Source: Cochliopodium minus
Taxonomy: Eukaryota; Discosea; Himatismenida; Cochliopodiidae
Length of the DNA: 15,068 bases
Direction: 5' to 3'
Assembly (NCBI GenBank): GCA_024220525.1
Contig: JAMYWO010000102.1
Coordinates: 32,433 to 47,500 of the forward strand
How positions within the stretch are numbered: the stretch's first letter is position 1; each line of letters begins with the position of its first letter. The notes under the pieces are model-generated. The model had not been told where the DNA came from. It ran no database searches and was given only the letters and a program-made list of their open reading frames with translations. Positions 1-12,423 of the stretch are shown piece after piece. The translations under genes were made by a program, and so were the position numbers.

Positions 1-221
1 ACAAAACTTTTTTATATTGTAGAGCTTTATATAAAGCAGTGACTGGAAAGTCATCTACTTTTTTTAGAGGTTTTGTTAAATCAAAATACCCAAATACTGT
101 TCTTTCTCTCCCAAGAACATCTGATAATAGATATTGTTGGAATTATATTTCCGCTTCAACCATTCTTTCTCAAATTGATATTTTTGATAAATTTACAGAA
201 ATTATACATATTAATAAGTTT
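1..221 (+). repeat. Direct repeat, copy 1 (pairs with 2390-2610)
   Basis: Bases 1-221 match 2390-2610 colinearly at an offset of 2389. I count about four substitutions: one near 78 that makes a stop in the other copy, and three clustered near 150-155. The repeat begins exactly at the first base of the window, so the sequence may start here because an assembler broke at the repeat. Confidence 0.9.
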
Positions 222-1579
222 AATAAAACTGAGTTTTTCAGTGATGAGTGCCAAGAAGAATTATTGTTTATGGCAAATACAGCACAATCCTTTTCTCTTC
301 CTTTTATGAAGGATGTGCATAAAATTTCTGTTCTTCAAGATTGTATTGATAATGTTAATAAATGGATTGAAACTTTAAAAAAATCTATTATTGTTTCTTG
401 GGAGGAATTTTCTCTATTTTGGTTTAAAGTGGAAACAAAAAATGAAAAAAAATATGAGACCCTATTTAATAATAAATTTGAAAATATAAAAACATACTTA
501 AATATGATAGAAAACTTGGAATACAACGCCCATTGTACCAGGTTTTCTAGACAAGAAAAGTTTTTTCATTCATTCTTTGATCAGAAAAAAGATCTTAATA
601 TTTTTGAGAGATGTTTTATATTGTATATTGAGTTTAGTTGTGAGGTTATTTTCAATCTTGGAAAGTATTTGAAAAAACTTGTCACCTACGAAAATGTGGA
701 AACAAAAATTAAAACCACAAATCGTTCAGGTGAAAGTTTATTTGCAATTGCCAACCACATCCTTGAAAGAAATGTCAACACAACTTGTACAACAATAGAA
801 GCCACCCTCAAAGTAAGGAAGTTTCTTCCTTCTTATAAAATGATCTCGAGAGTAAAGAATAACTGGAGAAACAAGAAATGGTTTCAGAAATTCAAATTTA
901 TGTCAGAAGCAAGAAAGAGAATTGAAGATGGAAATCTCACCAAACCAAGTATCAATACTTTTTTACAAAGAAAAGAATCATTGTTGCTAAGAAAAAATGA
1001 GAGGGTTGTACAGGAGCTTTGTTGTTCTATTCTCGATAAACTTTCACAATCAGAATTTGAGTTTGAAGAGGAATTGGAAGAAAGTTTAAAGAAGATAACA
1101 CAAACTCCAAAAGAACAATCAGTATTGTTTAAAGCAAATGACTTGAAAAAAGTTTCGATTTGGTTGGTGAGATTTACAAATACAACTAACTTTTCTTTTG
1201 ATAAAAAAAAAATAGAGCTCATTCCACCTTTCATTGAGTTGGCAAGGAAATATTTAGATATGGGAGACGAGCAAGTAAAAAATTTTATTTTATTATTTTT
1301 AAATATTTTAAATATTTTTTAAAAAAGTTTGTCATAGAAATTGAGGCACGTTCTGAATCACTTAGCCAAGAGGAGGTCATTTTAAAGAGATTTGATGATT
1401 GGATTTTAAAAGAGTATAATGTAAAAAATGTTGACTCGGGGATAATTGACACTGTAATTGATGTGATCTTAGAAAACGCGTCTCACAGTGCCAAAACAAA
1501 GTTACAAACATGCAAAAAAGAAGTGTTTGTAAAAGAGATACAAGAGAGAAGTAACAAAGTATCGAGTACACACAAATAA
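1..1579 (+). CDS. Multicopy transposase-like protein, 5'-incomplete, two exons
   Basis: The frame is open from base 3, so the gene runs off the left edge; the GTG at 39 is not a credible start. Exon 1 (to 1274) is followed by a 53-bp intron, 1275-1327 (GTAAAA...AAAAG, phase 0), and exon 2 (1328-1576) before TAA at 1577. That gives about 507 visible residues. Without the intron the frame would stop at 1320, but exon 2 continues it as a charged, helical 83-residue tail. The N-terminal part has the pattern tGxSS-x(n)-P-x3-L-x-R-x3-NR-x2-W, which recalls the region of hAT-like RNase H-fold transposases around the C-x2-H-T and TRW motifs; copy 2 supplies the preceding C-x2-H-x2-HT. I cannot see a full catalytic acidic triad, so this family call is inference. 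Repeat status and neighbouring repeats favour a mobile element; a multicopy host gene is possible. Confidence 0.6.
1275..1327 (+). other. Intron of the transposase-like gene
   Basis: The donor GTAAAA follows a complete codon and the acceptor AAAAAG precedes TTTGTC. Both sides are phase 0, and removing the 53 bases joins two long open frames that otherwise end at a TAA at 1320. The interior is only A and T runs, like the other introns here. Confidence 0.75.
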
Positions 1580-1602
1580 AAAATAAAAAGAGAATGTAAC
1601 AT

Positions 1603-1750
1603 GTTGTTTCACGTGTGCCAATATAAGATCCAAAAGTTGTTTCACGTGTGCCAATATAAGATCCAAAAGTTGTTTCACGTGTGCCAATATAAGATCCAAA
1701 AGTTGTTTCACGAGTGCCAATTTAAGATCCAAAAGTTGTTTCACGAGTGC
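1603..1750 (+). repeat. Minisatellite, 33-bp unit, about 4.5 copies
   Basis: Units begin at 1603, 1636, 1669, 1702 and (partial) 1735. Each unit starts GTTGTTTCAC and ends GATCCAAAA. The first three contain the palindrome CACGTG; units four and five have CACGAG instead, and unit four also has TTTAAG for ATAAG. Because 33 is divisible by three, the minus strand reads as a repeated 11-residue KQLLDLILAHV-like peptide, which I treat as accidental. The array lies 24 bp after the stop of the transposase-like gene, so it is either 3' UTR or subterminal element sequence. Confidence 0.92.
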
Positions 1751-1765
1751 TAAATCATTTCATTC

Positions 1766-1879
1766 TTTGTTTATTTTAAAGTTGTTACTTGAAAAAGTAA
1801 GGGTTGTTTGGAATACATTTAAATGTATGAGGCTGGGGCCGCTTACAACTCTCCCCAAACAATCTTTAAAATAAACAAA
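1766..1879. repeat. Nested inverted-repeat block, possible element end or structured RNA
   Basis: A perfect 16-bp inverted repeat pairs 1766-1781 with 1864-1879 across 82 bp. Inside are a perfect 6-bp hairpin, 1785-1800, with a GAAA loop; a second stem, 1804-1811 with 1855-1862; and within that a 16-bp perfect palindrome, 1813-1828. A short G/C-rich stretch (1829-1856, with GGGGCC and CTCCCC) contrasts with the AT-rich surroundings. Folded, this is a closing stem with several arms. It could be the terminus of a transposable element or a folded RNA; nothing decides between them. Confidence 0.7.
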
Positions 1880-2055
1880 ACAACACAACACAAAACAAAA
1901 CATAAATAAAAGCTTAAAAAATAATTTTCTTGTCTTCTTTCTTTTTTTTTTTCTTATCTTTTTGAAATTTCTTTCATTTTATAAAAAAATATAAAAATAT
2001 AAAAAATATAAAAAATATTGAGATGTTAATCAACCATAGAGGATGAGATAGGTGA
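1880..2055. other. AT-rich spacer
   Basis: It starts with an A/C-rich stretch (CAAAACAACACAAC) and continues with pyrimidine and A/T runs. I see no gene. The last bases, from about 2036, hold a short open stretch in another frame (GDITTNSFY-like, ending near 2078) that may belong to the broken gene downstream. Confidence 0.5.
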
Positions 2056-2610
2056 TATAACAACAAATTCTTTCTATTNAATCACACAGCAGAAACAGTG
2101 AAAGATTTAATCTTAAAAAGATTAGAGATGATTCGTCAATACCAAGTTGTGATGGGTAAAAAGACCAAAACAAATATTTCACATGTAGAATCACTTTCCG
2201 CAGATTTGACCAACTCAAACTTTGGAGGAGAAAAAGGTCTTTCTGTGTTACTCAATAATGAAAGAGAAAAAGTTGACATCAATTGCAAATCTCTTATTGA
2301 AAGTGGATGTCTAGATCACATCACCCATACTTCATCACAGCACATGCAAAGTCACAGATCCAAATTGTTTCCTGGTAACCAATTTGAAAACAAAACTTTT
2401 TTATATTGTAGAGCTTTATATAAAGCAGTGACTGGAAAGTCATCTACTTTTTTTAGAGGTTTTGTTTAATCAAAATACCCAAATACTGTTCTTTCTCTCC
2501 CAAGAACATCTGATAATAGATATTGTTGGAATTATATTACCATTTCAACCATTCTTTCTCAAATTGATATTTTTGATAAATTTACAGAAATTATACATAT
2601 TAATAAGTTT
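2056..2610 (+). pseudogene. Truncated second copy of the transposase-like gene
   Basis: The frame is open from 2056 to 2466 and carries the part of the family that precedes the left edge of copy 1. It includes C-x2-H-x2-HT near 2308-2330 and a Phe-Pro-rich segment near 2370. From 2390 it matches copy 1. A single A-to-T change turns the Lys codon at copy-1 position 78 into TAA at 2467-2469. Downstream codons still match copy 1 to about 2610, then stop at a T run followed by unrelated sequence. There is no ATG in frame at the 5' end; an N at 2079 lies where the frame appears to change. Copy 2 is therefore non-functional in at least two ways: a premature stop and a 3' truncation. Confidence 0.75.
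2390..2610 (+). repeat. Direct repeat, copy 2 (pairs with 1-221)
   Basis: This copy is about 98 percent identical to bases 1-221. Similarity stops at 2608-2610, where a run of nine T begins; copy 1 continues with coding sequence at that point. Upstream of 2390 this copy carries sequence that copy 1 lacks only because the window ends. Confidence 0.9.
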
Positions 2611-3850
2611 TTTTTTGAAAAAAAAATTGTTTAATTATATATTCTCTTTAGCTTATTCCTTTTTGGAAACAAAATTAAAAAACTATGGGTTTGTTTTGCT
2701 GCTTTTAACTGCTTTCATCCTATTCCTGATAGGACATTTTCAATAACACGCTCTGATATCTGGATTTTCGGTTCTTGAGTTCCTTCAAATCTGTAGATCA
2801 GAACTCCTTTCTCCCAATGTTTCTTTTCATCCTGTAATCTTTCATCTGTGATTTTCTCCAAAAATTAAACTTCCATTGTTATAAAGAAACGAAGAGCCTC
2901 GCTTAGTGTTTGAGTAGGGATTATCTTTTCGTGAGAGACTGCGTTATACAGTTTCCAGATTGCCCAGTTTAAAGTCCAAGCACAATTTTGGGTTACCGGG
3001 TTTGCTGATCCGCTTTGTGTTATATTTTTCCTGTCAAGAATTTTTTGTTTAGCGTTTCTCTCTTCATATCCTAATTCTTTTAGTGTGTCCAATTGGATTC
3101 TTTCTGCTGCTTTACAATCTAACAAAATGTGCCATCCGTTGCTGATTTTCTCCGAGCAAAGTTTGCACTTTCTTTCTTTATTGTAGATTGGCAAGATATT
3201 TAGAATGATTCTTGCATGGAAAGAGAAAATGTTTTCTCTACATGTTTTAGAATTTGAGAGAGAGTTTGTTTTGATATTAAATTTTTCGAAACATTTTTGT
3301 TGTTGAAAACAAGCTTTTTTCGTCAGCGAGCTTTTTTTTGCAATATTTCCAGAGAAGATTAATATTTGCGTGATTTCTGTTTTTGATTATCATCCTATTT
3401 TTGCTTTTTTGATAGAGTTCTTTTGCAAGTGATCAAGTACCTCAGTAACTCCACTCAAAAGTTAAGTGGCTTGGCTCAAATCTTTCATGGTATAATATCT
3501 CTTTTTTGCAGTTGAATATCTTGTTTGACAACTTGATTTTCCAACTATTCTCTTTTATTTATTCCAGCTTTCCTTTATTCTCCTTTTTCCGATTCTTACT
3601 GATGATTATCACGTTATATCCAACAGAAGGCAACTGTTCATTGTTCCGGGGCAGGTCTTTATAAGTTAAATGTGCTTGTGCAATCCACTTGTCATCTCCT
3701 TTTTTCCATTTCATTTCCCTCTGATTTCTAACTTCTAAAATTGGAATACATCTCTTGATTTTTCCATATCTTTGTGGATGATGTATTCCAATGAATGGAG
3801 ATGTTGGGGGATGTGTTGTGTATTTCTTGAATCCTCAAACCCAGAAATGC
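2608..3850 (-). pseudogene. Decayed non-LTR retrotransposon (LINE) ORF2 C-terminal remnant
   Basis: Read on the minus strand, open segments in alternating frames run from about 3850 to 2715. The clearest, about 3385-2865, has a zinc knuckle C-x2-C-x8-H-x4-C near 3170-3115, preceded by FHARIILNILPIYNKER and followed by a helical tail with a WxLNWAIWKLYN motif. That arrangement is typical of the region after the reverse transcriptase domain in LINE-type ORF2 proteins. Shifts are visible near 3280 and 3495, with stops near 3560 and at 2865-2867. Beyond the 2865 stop the same frame stays open for 49 more codons to TGA at 2715-2717, so the TAA is probably a later mutation. The RT core is not in the window. 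The nine T at 2608-2616 would be the A-tail of this minus-strand insertion. Confidence 0.75.
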
Positions 3851-4280
3851 CCTCTATATCCTTATCCATAAAGATAAATACAATCAATAAACAGAATTTT
3901 AGAAAATAAATTTTTTTTATTTATTTTATTTTTTATCAATCTATTCTAATAAACAAATTTAAGAACTCAAAGTATCTTAAATTGATTTAGATTTGGGAAA
4001 TATCTTTGATAAAAACAATAAATTAAGAATATTTCAAGAATAAAGGTAACAACACAACATCTCCCTCTACTTCNTTTGCAAATAAGAATTTTGATTAATT
4101 AATTTTTGTTTTTGTTTTAATTTAGGGTTTTAAATTTATTAATTTTTATTTTAAAATTTTTTTTTTTGATTTTCTAAAATTATTTTTTTTTGATTTTTTA
4201 AAATTTTTTTTGTTTTTGATTTTTTAAATTTTTTGCCTTATTTCTTAAAACAGTTTTTATGTTTTTTTTTTAAAGAAATA
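3851..4280. other. Non-coding AT-rich region, probably intron or 5' flank of the next gene
   Basis: I see no gene. 3880-4080 is mixed AT-rich sequence with one less biased patch near 4046-4080 that includes an N at 4074. 4080-4250 is strongly T-rich on the plus strand, like sense-strand introns of this genome, and ends in possible acceptors (AAAACAG near 4250; TTTAAAG at 4275). This suggests an upstream exon of the 4281 gene that I cannot place. Confidence 0.5.
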
Positions 4281-4759
4281 ATGGCAATGATAGAAAACCC
4301 GAACGAGAACATTGTTTTCAAACATAAGGCTCTTACTCTTTTGGACGAATATTTGGCTGACAAGAGTAACCCTTTCAACAAAGCCGTTTTTCAGACTGAA
4401 GCTCAAATAAACAAGGATCTCGCAAATAGATTGTGGATGTTTTTAAAGTAAAAAAAAAAATTTTTTTTTTTATGTTCTAAAATTTTTTTTGATTTTTAGT
4501 GGCTGGCAATTAAGCGAAGGAGAGATCATGTAAAAATTTTTTTTTTCCATCTTTTTTTAAATTTTTTTTTTTTTGATTGTTTATTTTATTTTTTATTTTT
4601 TATTTTATTTTTATTTTATTTCTTTTTTTAATGATTTTTTTTTTGAACAGTTACTCTTTTTTGAGTGGTTACAACCCAAAGTTGAGGTCCTTGTGCCACA
4701 ATATCTACAAGTCGTTATGGGGACTACTTCTCCCTCAACCTCTAACCAGGACAGTGTAA
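4281..4759 (+). CDS. Unrecognised protein, three 3' exons
   Basis: Exons are 4281-4447, 4500-4529 and 4651-4756, with TAA at 4757-4759. Introns start GTAAAA and end TTTTTAG or GAACAG, and all junctions are phase 2, so the joined frame is uninterrupted for about 101 residues. The product is soluble and helical with Leu, Trp and Tyr at intervals (IENPNENIVF, ALTLLDEYLA, LWMFLNGWQL, SFLSGYNPKL, LWGLLLPQPL), as in alpha-solenoid or helical-bundle proteins, but I do not recognise the family. The codons are less AT-biased than the flanks, supporting real coding. The ATG at 4281 may be internal: the frame is open back to 4233, and an acceptor-like TTTAAAG ends at 4275. The 30-bp middle exon is notable. 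It converges with the ABC transporter gene. Confidence 0.65.
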
Positions 4760-4805
4760 TAAAAATAAAAAATAAAAAAATCAAAAAATTAATAATAAAA
4801 AATTG

Positions 4806-4838
<33 letters not shown>

Positions 4839-4890
4839 TATAAAATAAAATAAATAAATAAATAAAAAATATAAAAGAAAATTTTTTTAC
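4760..4890. repeat. A-rich low-complexity tract (AAATA)n
   Basis: The plus strand is a run of AAATAA/AAATAAATA units. On the minus strand it directly follows the donor GTAAAAAAATTTT at 4890, so its right part is intron of the ABC transporter gene. No transporter exon follows on this side; the next sequence is the oppositely oriented gene ending at 4759. It is a candidate assembly or rearrangement join. Confidence 0.8.
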
Positions 4891-8924
<4,034 letters not shown>

Positions 8925-9520
8925 TAATTTCAATTTTTTTTATTTTTTTATTTTAATCTTGAATAAGAAATAAAACAGAATTGAAATTGGAGCATTCAAA
9001 TTACGTTATCAATATATTTATCAAAAGAGATAATTCTAGTAATCAAGAGTATGTTTGTTTCAAAAGGTTGCATTATTTTGTATCAATAAAATAAAAAAAA
9101 AAAATAATAAAGTTTGATATTGAGGTAAAATACTATTTTCTTTTCTCATATCATTAATCATATAAATAATGAATCCCTCTTATCAATTTCATTTTTTTGA
9201 AAACCATTTTTATGGATACTTTTATAAACTGAATATAGAATTATCCAAATTTTCTCGCATATGAATCACCACTGTATGATATTAATATCAATTATAAAAG
9301 TTATATCAATATAGATGAATGATTTTTTCATCGTGTTAAAAATATATGTCTGTATATCCAAAAGAAAAAAAAATTTCTGGAGATTATTGAATGAATTTAC
9401 TTTAATGAAGAAATTACAAAGATTTCATATCCATTTATTTTAACATAATAAAATGATATCAAAATTTATCATTGTATTCTTTTAATTTTTAAAATATTTT
9501 AAATTGCGTAGAATTCCAAA
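8925..9520. promoter_or_regulatory. Divergent intergenic region between ABCC and RCC1-like genes
   Basis: Start codons at 8924 (minus) and 9521 (plus) are about 596 bp apart, so this stretch must hold both 5' regions. It is AT-rich but less repetitive than the introns. A 14-bp perfect palindrome, TGATATTAATATCA, is at 9277-9290. I cannot identify a TATA box or factor site against this background, and I see no further gene. Confidence 0.5.
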
Positions 9521-12349
9521 ATGAAACAAAGCTCAAATTCTTGTTTTTCTCTTCACAATATATTCTTGAAAGGTAATTCAATTTTACATTCAATAAAAAA
9601 GAAAAAAAGATATTAAAAAAATTTTAGAAACTGGAGATGTTTATTCATTTGGTAATAATGGTTATGGACAATGTGGAACAGGAAGTACTACTGATGTTCA
9701 AACACCTACTAAAATAATGAATAATACCAAAATTAAATCTATTGTTTTGGGTGCTTATAATTCTTTTTATTTGGAAAGTAATTTTATTTTTTTATTTTTT
9801 TATTTTTTTATTTTTTATTTTTTATTTTTTATTTAAATTTTAATATCTTTTTTTTTTCTATTCATTAATTTTTTAATACCTTTTTTATTTTCTGATCCGA
9901 GATGAAGGAAATTTGTATGGATGTGGTAAATTCATTCAAAAAAAAAACAAATGTTTTACATATATTTTTTGTTTTTTTTGTATTTTTATTTTATTTAAAA
10001 TTTATTTATAAAGGATTGAATGATCGTGGACAATTAGGAATAAAAAATAATAGAAAAAATTTGTCAACATTTACATTAATTTCTTCTCATGTTACTCAAA
10101 TTTGTGCTTCTTATCAACTCACTATTATTCAAAAAGGTACTAAATTTTAAAAATTATTATTTCTTTTTTTATTATTTATTTTTTTAAAGTTTTTGTATTT
10201 TCAATTTTTTGAAATAATTTTATCATATTTTTTTTTATTTGTTAAATTTTGAATTTTTGTTAAAAACGTTCAATATTTTTATAATTTTTATAAAATTTGC
10301 AAGGTATAGATTTTCAAAAATTATTATTTTATTTTCTATTTTATTTATTTATTCATTTCAGATTTTTTATTTTTCAATAAAATTTTTTATTAAAATTTTT
10401 TTAAAAGATGATGGGAAAATAAATTGGAGCGGAAATTGGAACGGATTAAATATACAAAGTGATGGTTTTACAGAAATAAACATTGAGAATGTCATCTCTT
10501 TATCTTGTGGATACGATCATGCTTTGTTTTTAAAAAGTAAAATTTTTTGTAAATTAATTGAAATCCCTTGGAAGGGGGAATTTACATTTAAATACATTTC
10601 TACTTAAATCAAATTTTTATTTGAATTTAGAACTGAGAATTAAAACTCTGTCTATATCAGAATTATTTAAATAAATATAATATACTTATTAATATAAAAT
10701 AAAAATGATTAATCATTTTTTAATAATGATATCATCATTCTATTTTTGTTAACAGTAAAAAAAATCTAGATTTTATTTTTTTAATAAATTTTTATTTATT
10801 TTAAAAATATTTTTTATTTTATAATTAAATTAAATTTTTTTTCTATTAATTTAATTTTTATTTATTTTTTTATAATATTTATTTAATTATTTTTAGGGAA
10901 TAAAGAAATATTTGTTTGTGGAAGTGGAGAGCATCATGAATTAGGATTGGGAGATACAATTAACAAAAATATTGCTTGCAAACTTGGATTTGATGATCTC
11001 AAATTGATTCAAAACAATCTTCTTTCCCTTGTAAAAAAATTATTACATTTTATTCTAATTTCATTCGTCAATTTATAGGAGTTTGAAGTGAATTTTAATT
11101 TTGAATTGGTAAATAAAAATTTATTTATTTTTTATTTTTATTTTTATTTTATATGATATAACTTTTTGATTTTTTATTATATTTTTTTACATTTATTTTA
11201 GAAAGTAGAAAATGAAGAAACAAGAAAAGAAGAAATCAAAAAAATAATGAAAGTTGAAAAACCAATAAAAGAAATGATTGATGAAATTTTTTCAGAAAAA
11301 AATAATTTTGGATATAATCTCTCTCAAATGAAATTCATGTTCATTTCTTCTCTTCAAATAAATGATATACAAGTTGACAAGAACAAAATTTACAAAATTT
11401 TTTTTTCTTGTGAATGGAAAGCAAGAGACAATAAAATGAATGTTGTTTTTTGTTTACCTTCTAATAACGTAAATACATTTCTTTAAAACATTTTATTTCT
11501 TATTATTTTATTTTATTCACTTGTTTTTATAAAAAATTCCGGAAACTCAAAATTAACTTTCATTTTAAAAATTTTTTTTTCTAGAACAATTTGGTGACAG
11601 AACTACAAAAAGAAAATGAAGATCTAAAAGAAAAAAACAAAATTTTGGAAAGAGCAAAAGAAGATCTCAAAGAAAAGGAGGAGAAATTCAAAAAGAAAAT
11701 AAAAGAAAATATTGAAATAATAAATTCTTTTTCTCCTTCTTTCCAACTTGATAAAGTCTTTCAAGAAAATGGAGATAATCTCTTTTCTTTTGTTGATGAG
11801 AATTTGAACAAAAATTTCTATTGTGGAGTTTGCAATAAAGTGATGAGAGATCCTCAAACATGTGGAGAATGTGACAGAAAATGTTGTAAAAAATGTTGCA
11901 AAAAAGATTATTTTTGTCCTTTTGACTGTGAACTTGAAGAGATGGGACCACACCCTGTTTTAAACAACAAAACATCAAATCTATTAATCAAATGTAATAT
12001 TGATGGAAAAGAAATGAAATTTAGGTTATTTAATTATTTTTTTTCATTTAGATAATTCAATTTTTTTATTTTTAATGTTTTTATTAATATATTTTAATTT
12101 ATTTTTAATTCATTTTTTATGTGTAAAAAAAAAAGTGAACACGAAAAACATTTAGAAGAACACAACTTTGAATGCAAATGGAAATGTGGATTCAAAGATA
12201 ACAAAAAGAATTTGATTGTTCTTCACGAAACACAATGTCCCATCTTTTTGGATCATATCAAAAAAGAAAAAGAAAAGTATTGTGATTCTCTTNGGTATTC
12301 CAAAAAGATCTATTCGAAAAAAAAAATTAAAATCAAAATTAAAAAATAA
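9521..12349 (+). CDS. RCC1-repeat protein with coiled coil, RING-like domain and TRAF-type zinc finger
   Basis: Ten exons: 9521-9572, 9628-9777, 9902-9925, 10014-10136, 10408-10536, 10897-11030, 11079-11108, 11202-11468, 11585-12024, 12136-12346, with TAA at 12347. All phases agree, giving 520 codons. Residues about 18-210 contain RCC1-type repeats (ETGDVYSFGNNGYGQCG, NEGNLYGCGLNDRGQLG, DDGKINWSGN, NKEIFVCGSGEHHELG), each separated by phase-1 introns. Four or so repeats is short of the seven blades of classical RCC1. Next come a lysine/glutamate coiled coil (11600-11720), a RING-like Cys cluster (CGVCNKVMRDPQTCGECD...CPFDC, 11823-11933, without the usual His) and a TRAF-type C/H segment (FECKWKCGF, H-x3-QCP) in the last two exons. 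By family logic it is a RING/TRAF adaptor or E3 ligase with a beta-propeller-like sensor; this is inference. The last residues after the N at 12293 are lysine-rich and doubtful. Confidence 0.85.
10537..10896 (+). other. Long intron with palindromes
   Basis: This 360-bp intron is the longest of the gene (donor GTAAAA, acceptor TTTTTAG, phase 1). Unlike its neighbours it is not just T runs: it holds a 20-bp perfect palindrome at 10701-10720 (centre GATTAATC), an adjacent ATGATATCAT palindrome near 10726-10735, and an imperfect GAAATCCC...GGGGGAATTT hairpin near 10559-10584. No coding sequence is seen. It may contain a small non-autonomous insertion. Confidence 0.5.
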
Positions 12350-12423
12350 AAAAATTAAAAATTAAAATAACAATAAAATAAAATAAAAAATAAAAAGAAT
12401 AAACACAAATAAATTGTAGATAA
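12350..12423. other. Convergent intergenic spacer
   Basis: Only 74 bp separate the stop of the RCC1-like gene (plus) from the stop of the ankyrin gene (minus). The spacer is A-rich with several AATAAA/AATAAAA words on the plus strand, which could serve as polyadenylation signals, but such words are common here by base composition. Confidence 0.45.

Noticed and set aside
335-1234. Minus-strand open frames at 335-526 and 884-1234
   Set aside because: They are antisense to the longer, better supported plus-strand frame and are Phe/Ser-rich shadows.
1502-1744. Minus-strand open frame with repeated KQLLDLILAHV units
   Set aside because: It is produced by the 33-bp tandem array, whose unit length is a multiple of three, and it overlaps exon 2 of the transposase-like gene; no start context or other coding sign.
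1603-1750. CRISPR array
   Set aside because: The units are directly adjacent with no unique spacers, and the window is eukaryotic.
1781-1870. tRNA gene
   Set aside because: The arms do not match a tRNA: no 7-bp acceptor stem with the D and T-arm consensus bases.
4573-4806. Plus-strand open frames reading through the T-rich intron
   Set aside because: The first part is intron sequence translated as Phe/Leu runs; only 4651-4756, in the frame joined by splicing, looks coding.
11624-11978. Minus-strand open frames
   Set aside because: Antisense to the coiled-coil and RING-like exon; composition is shadow-like.
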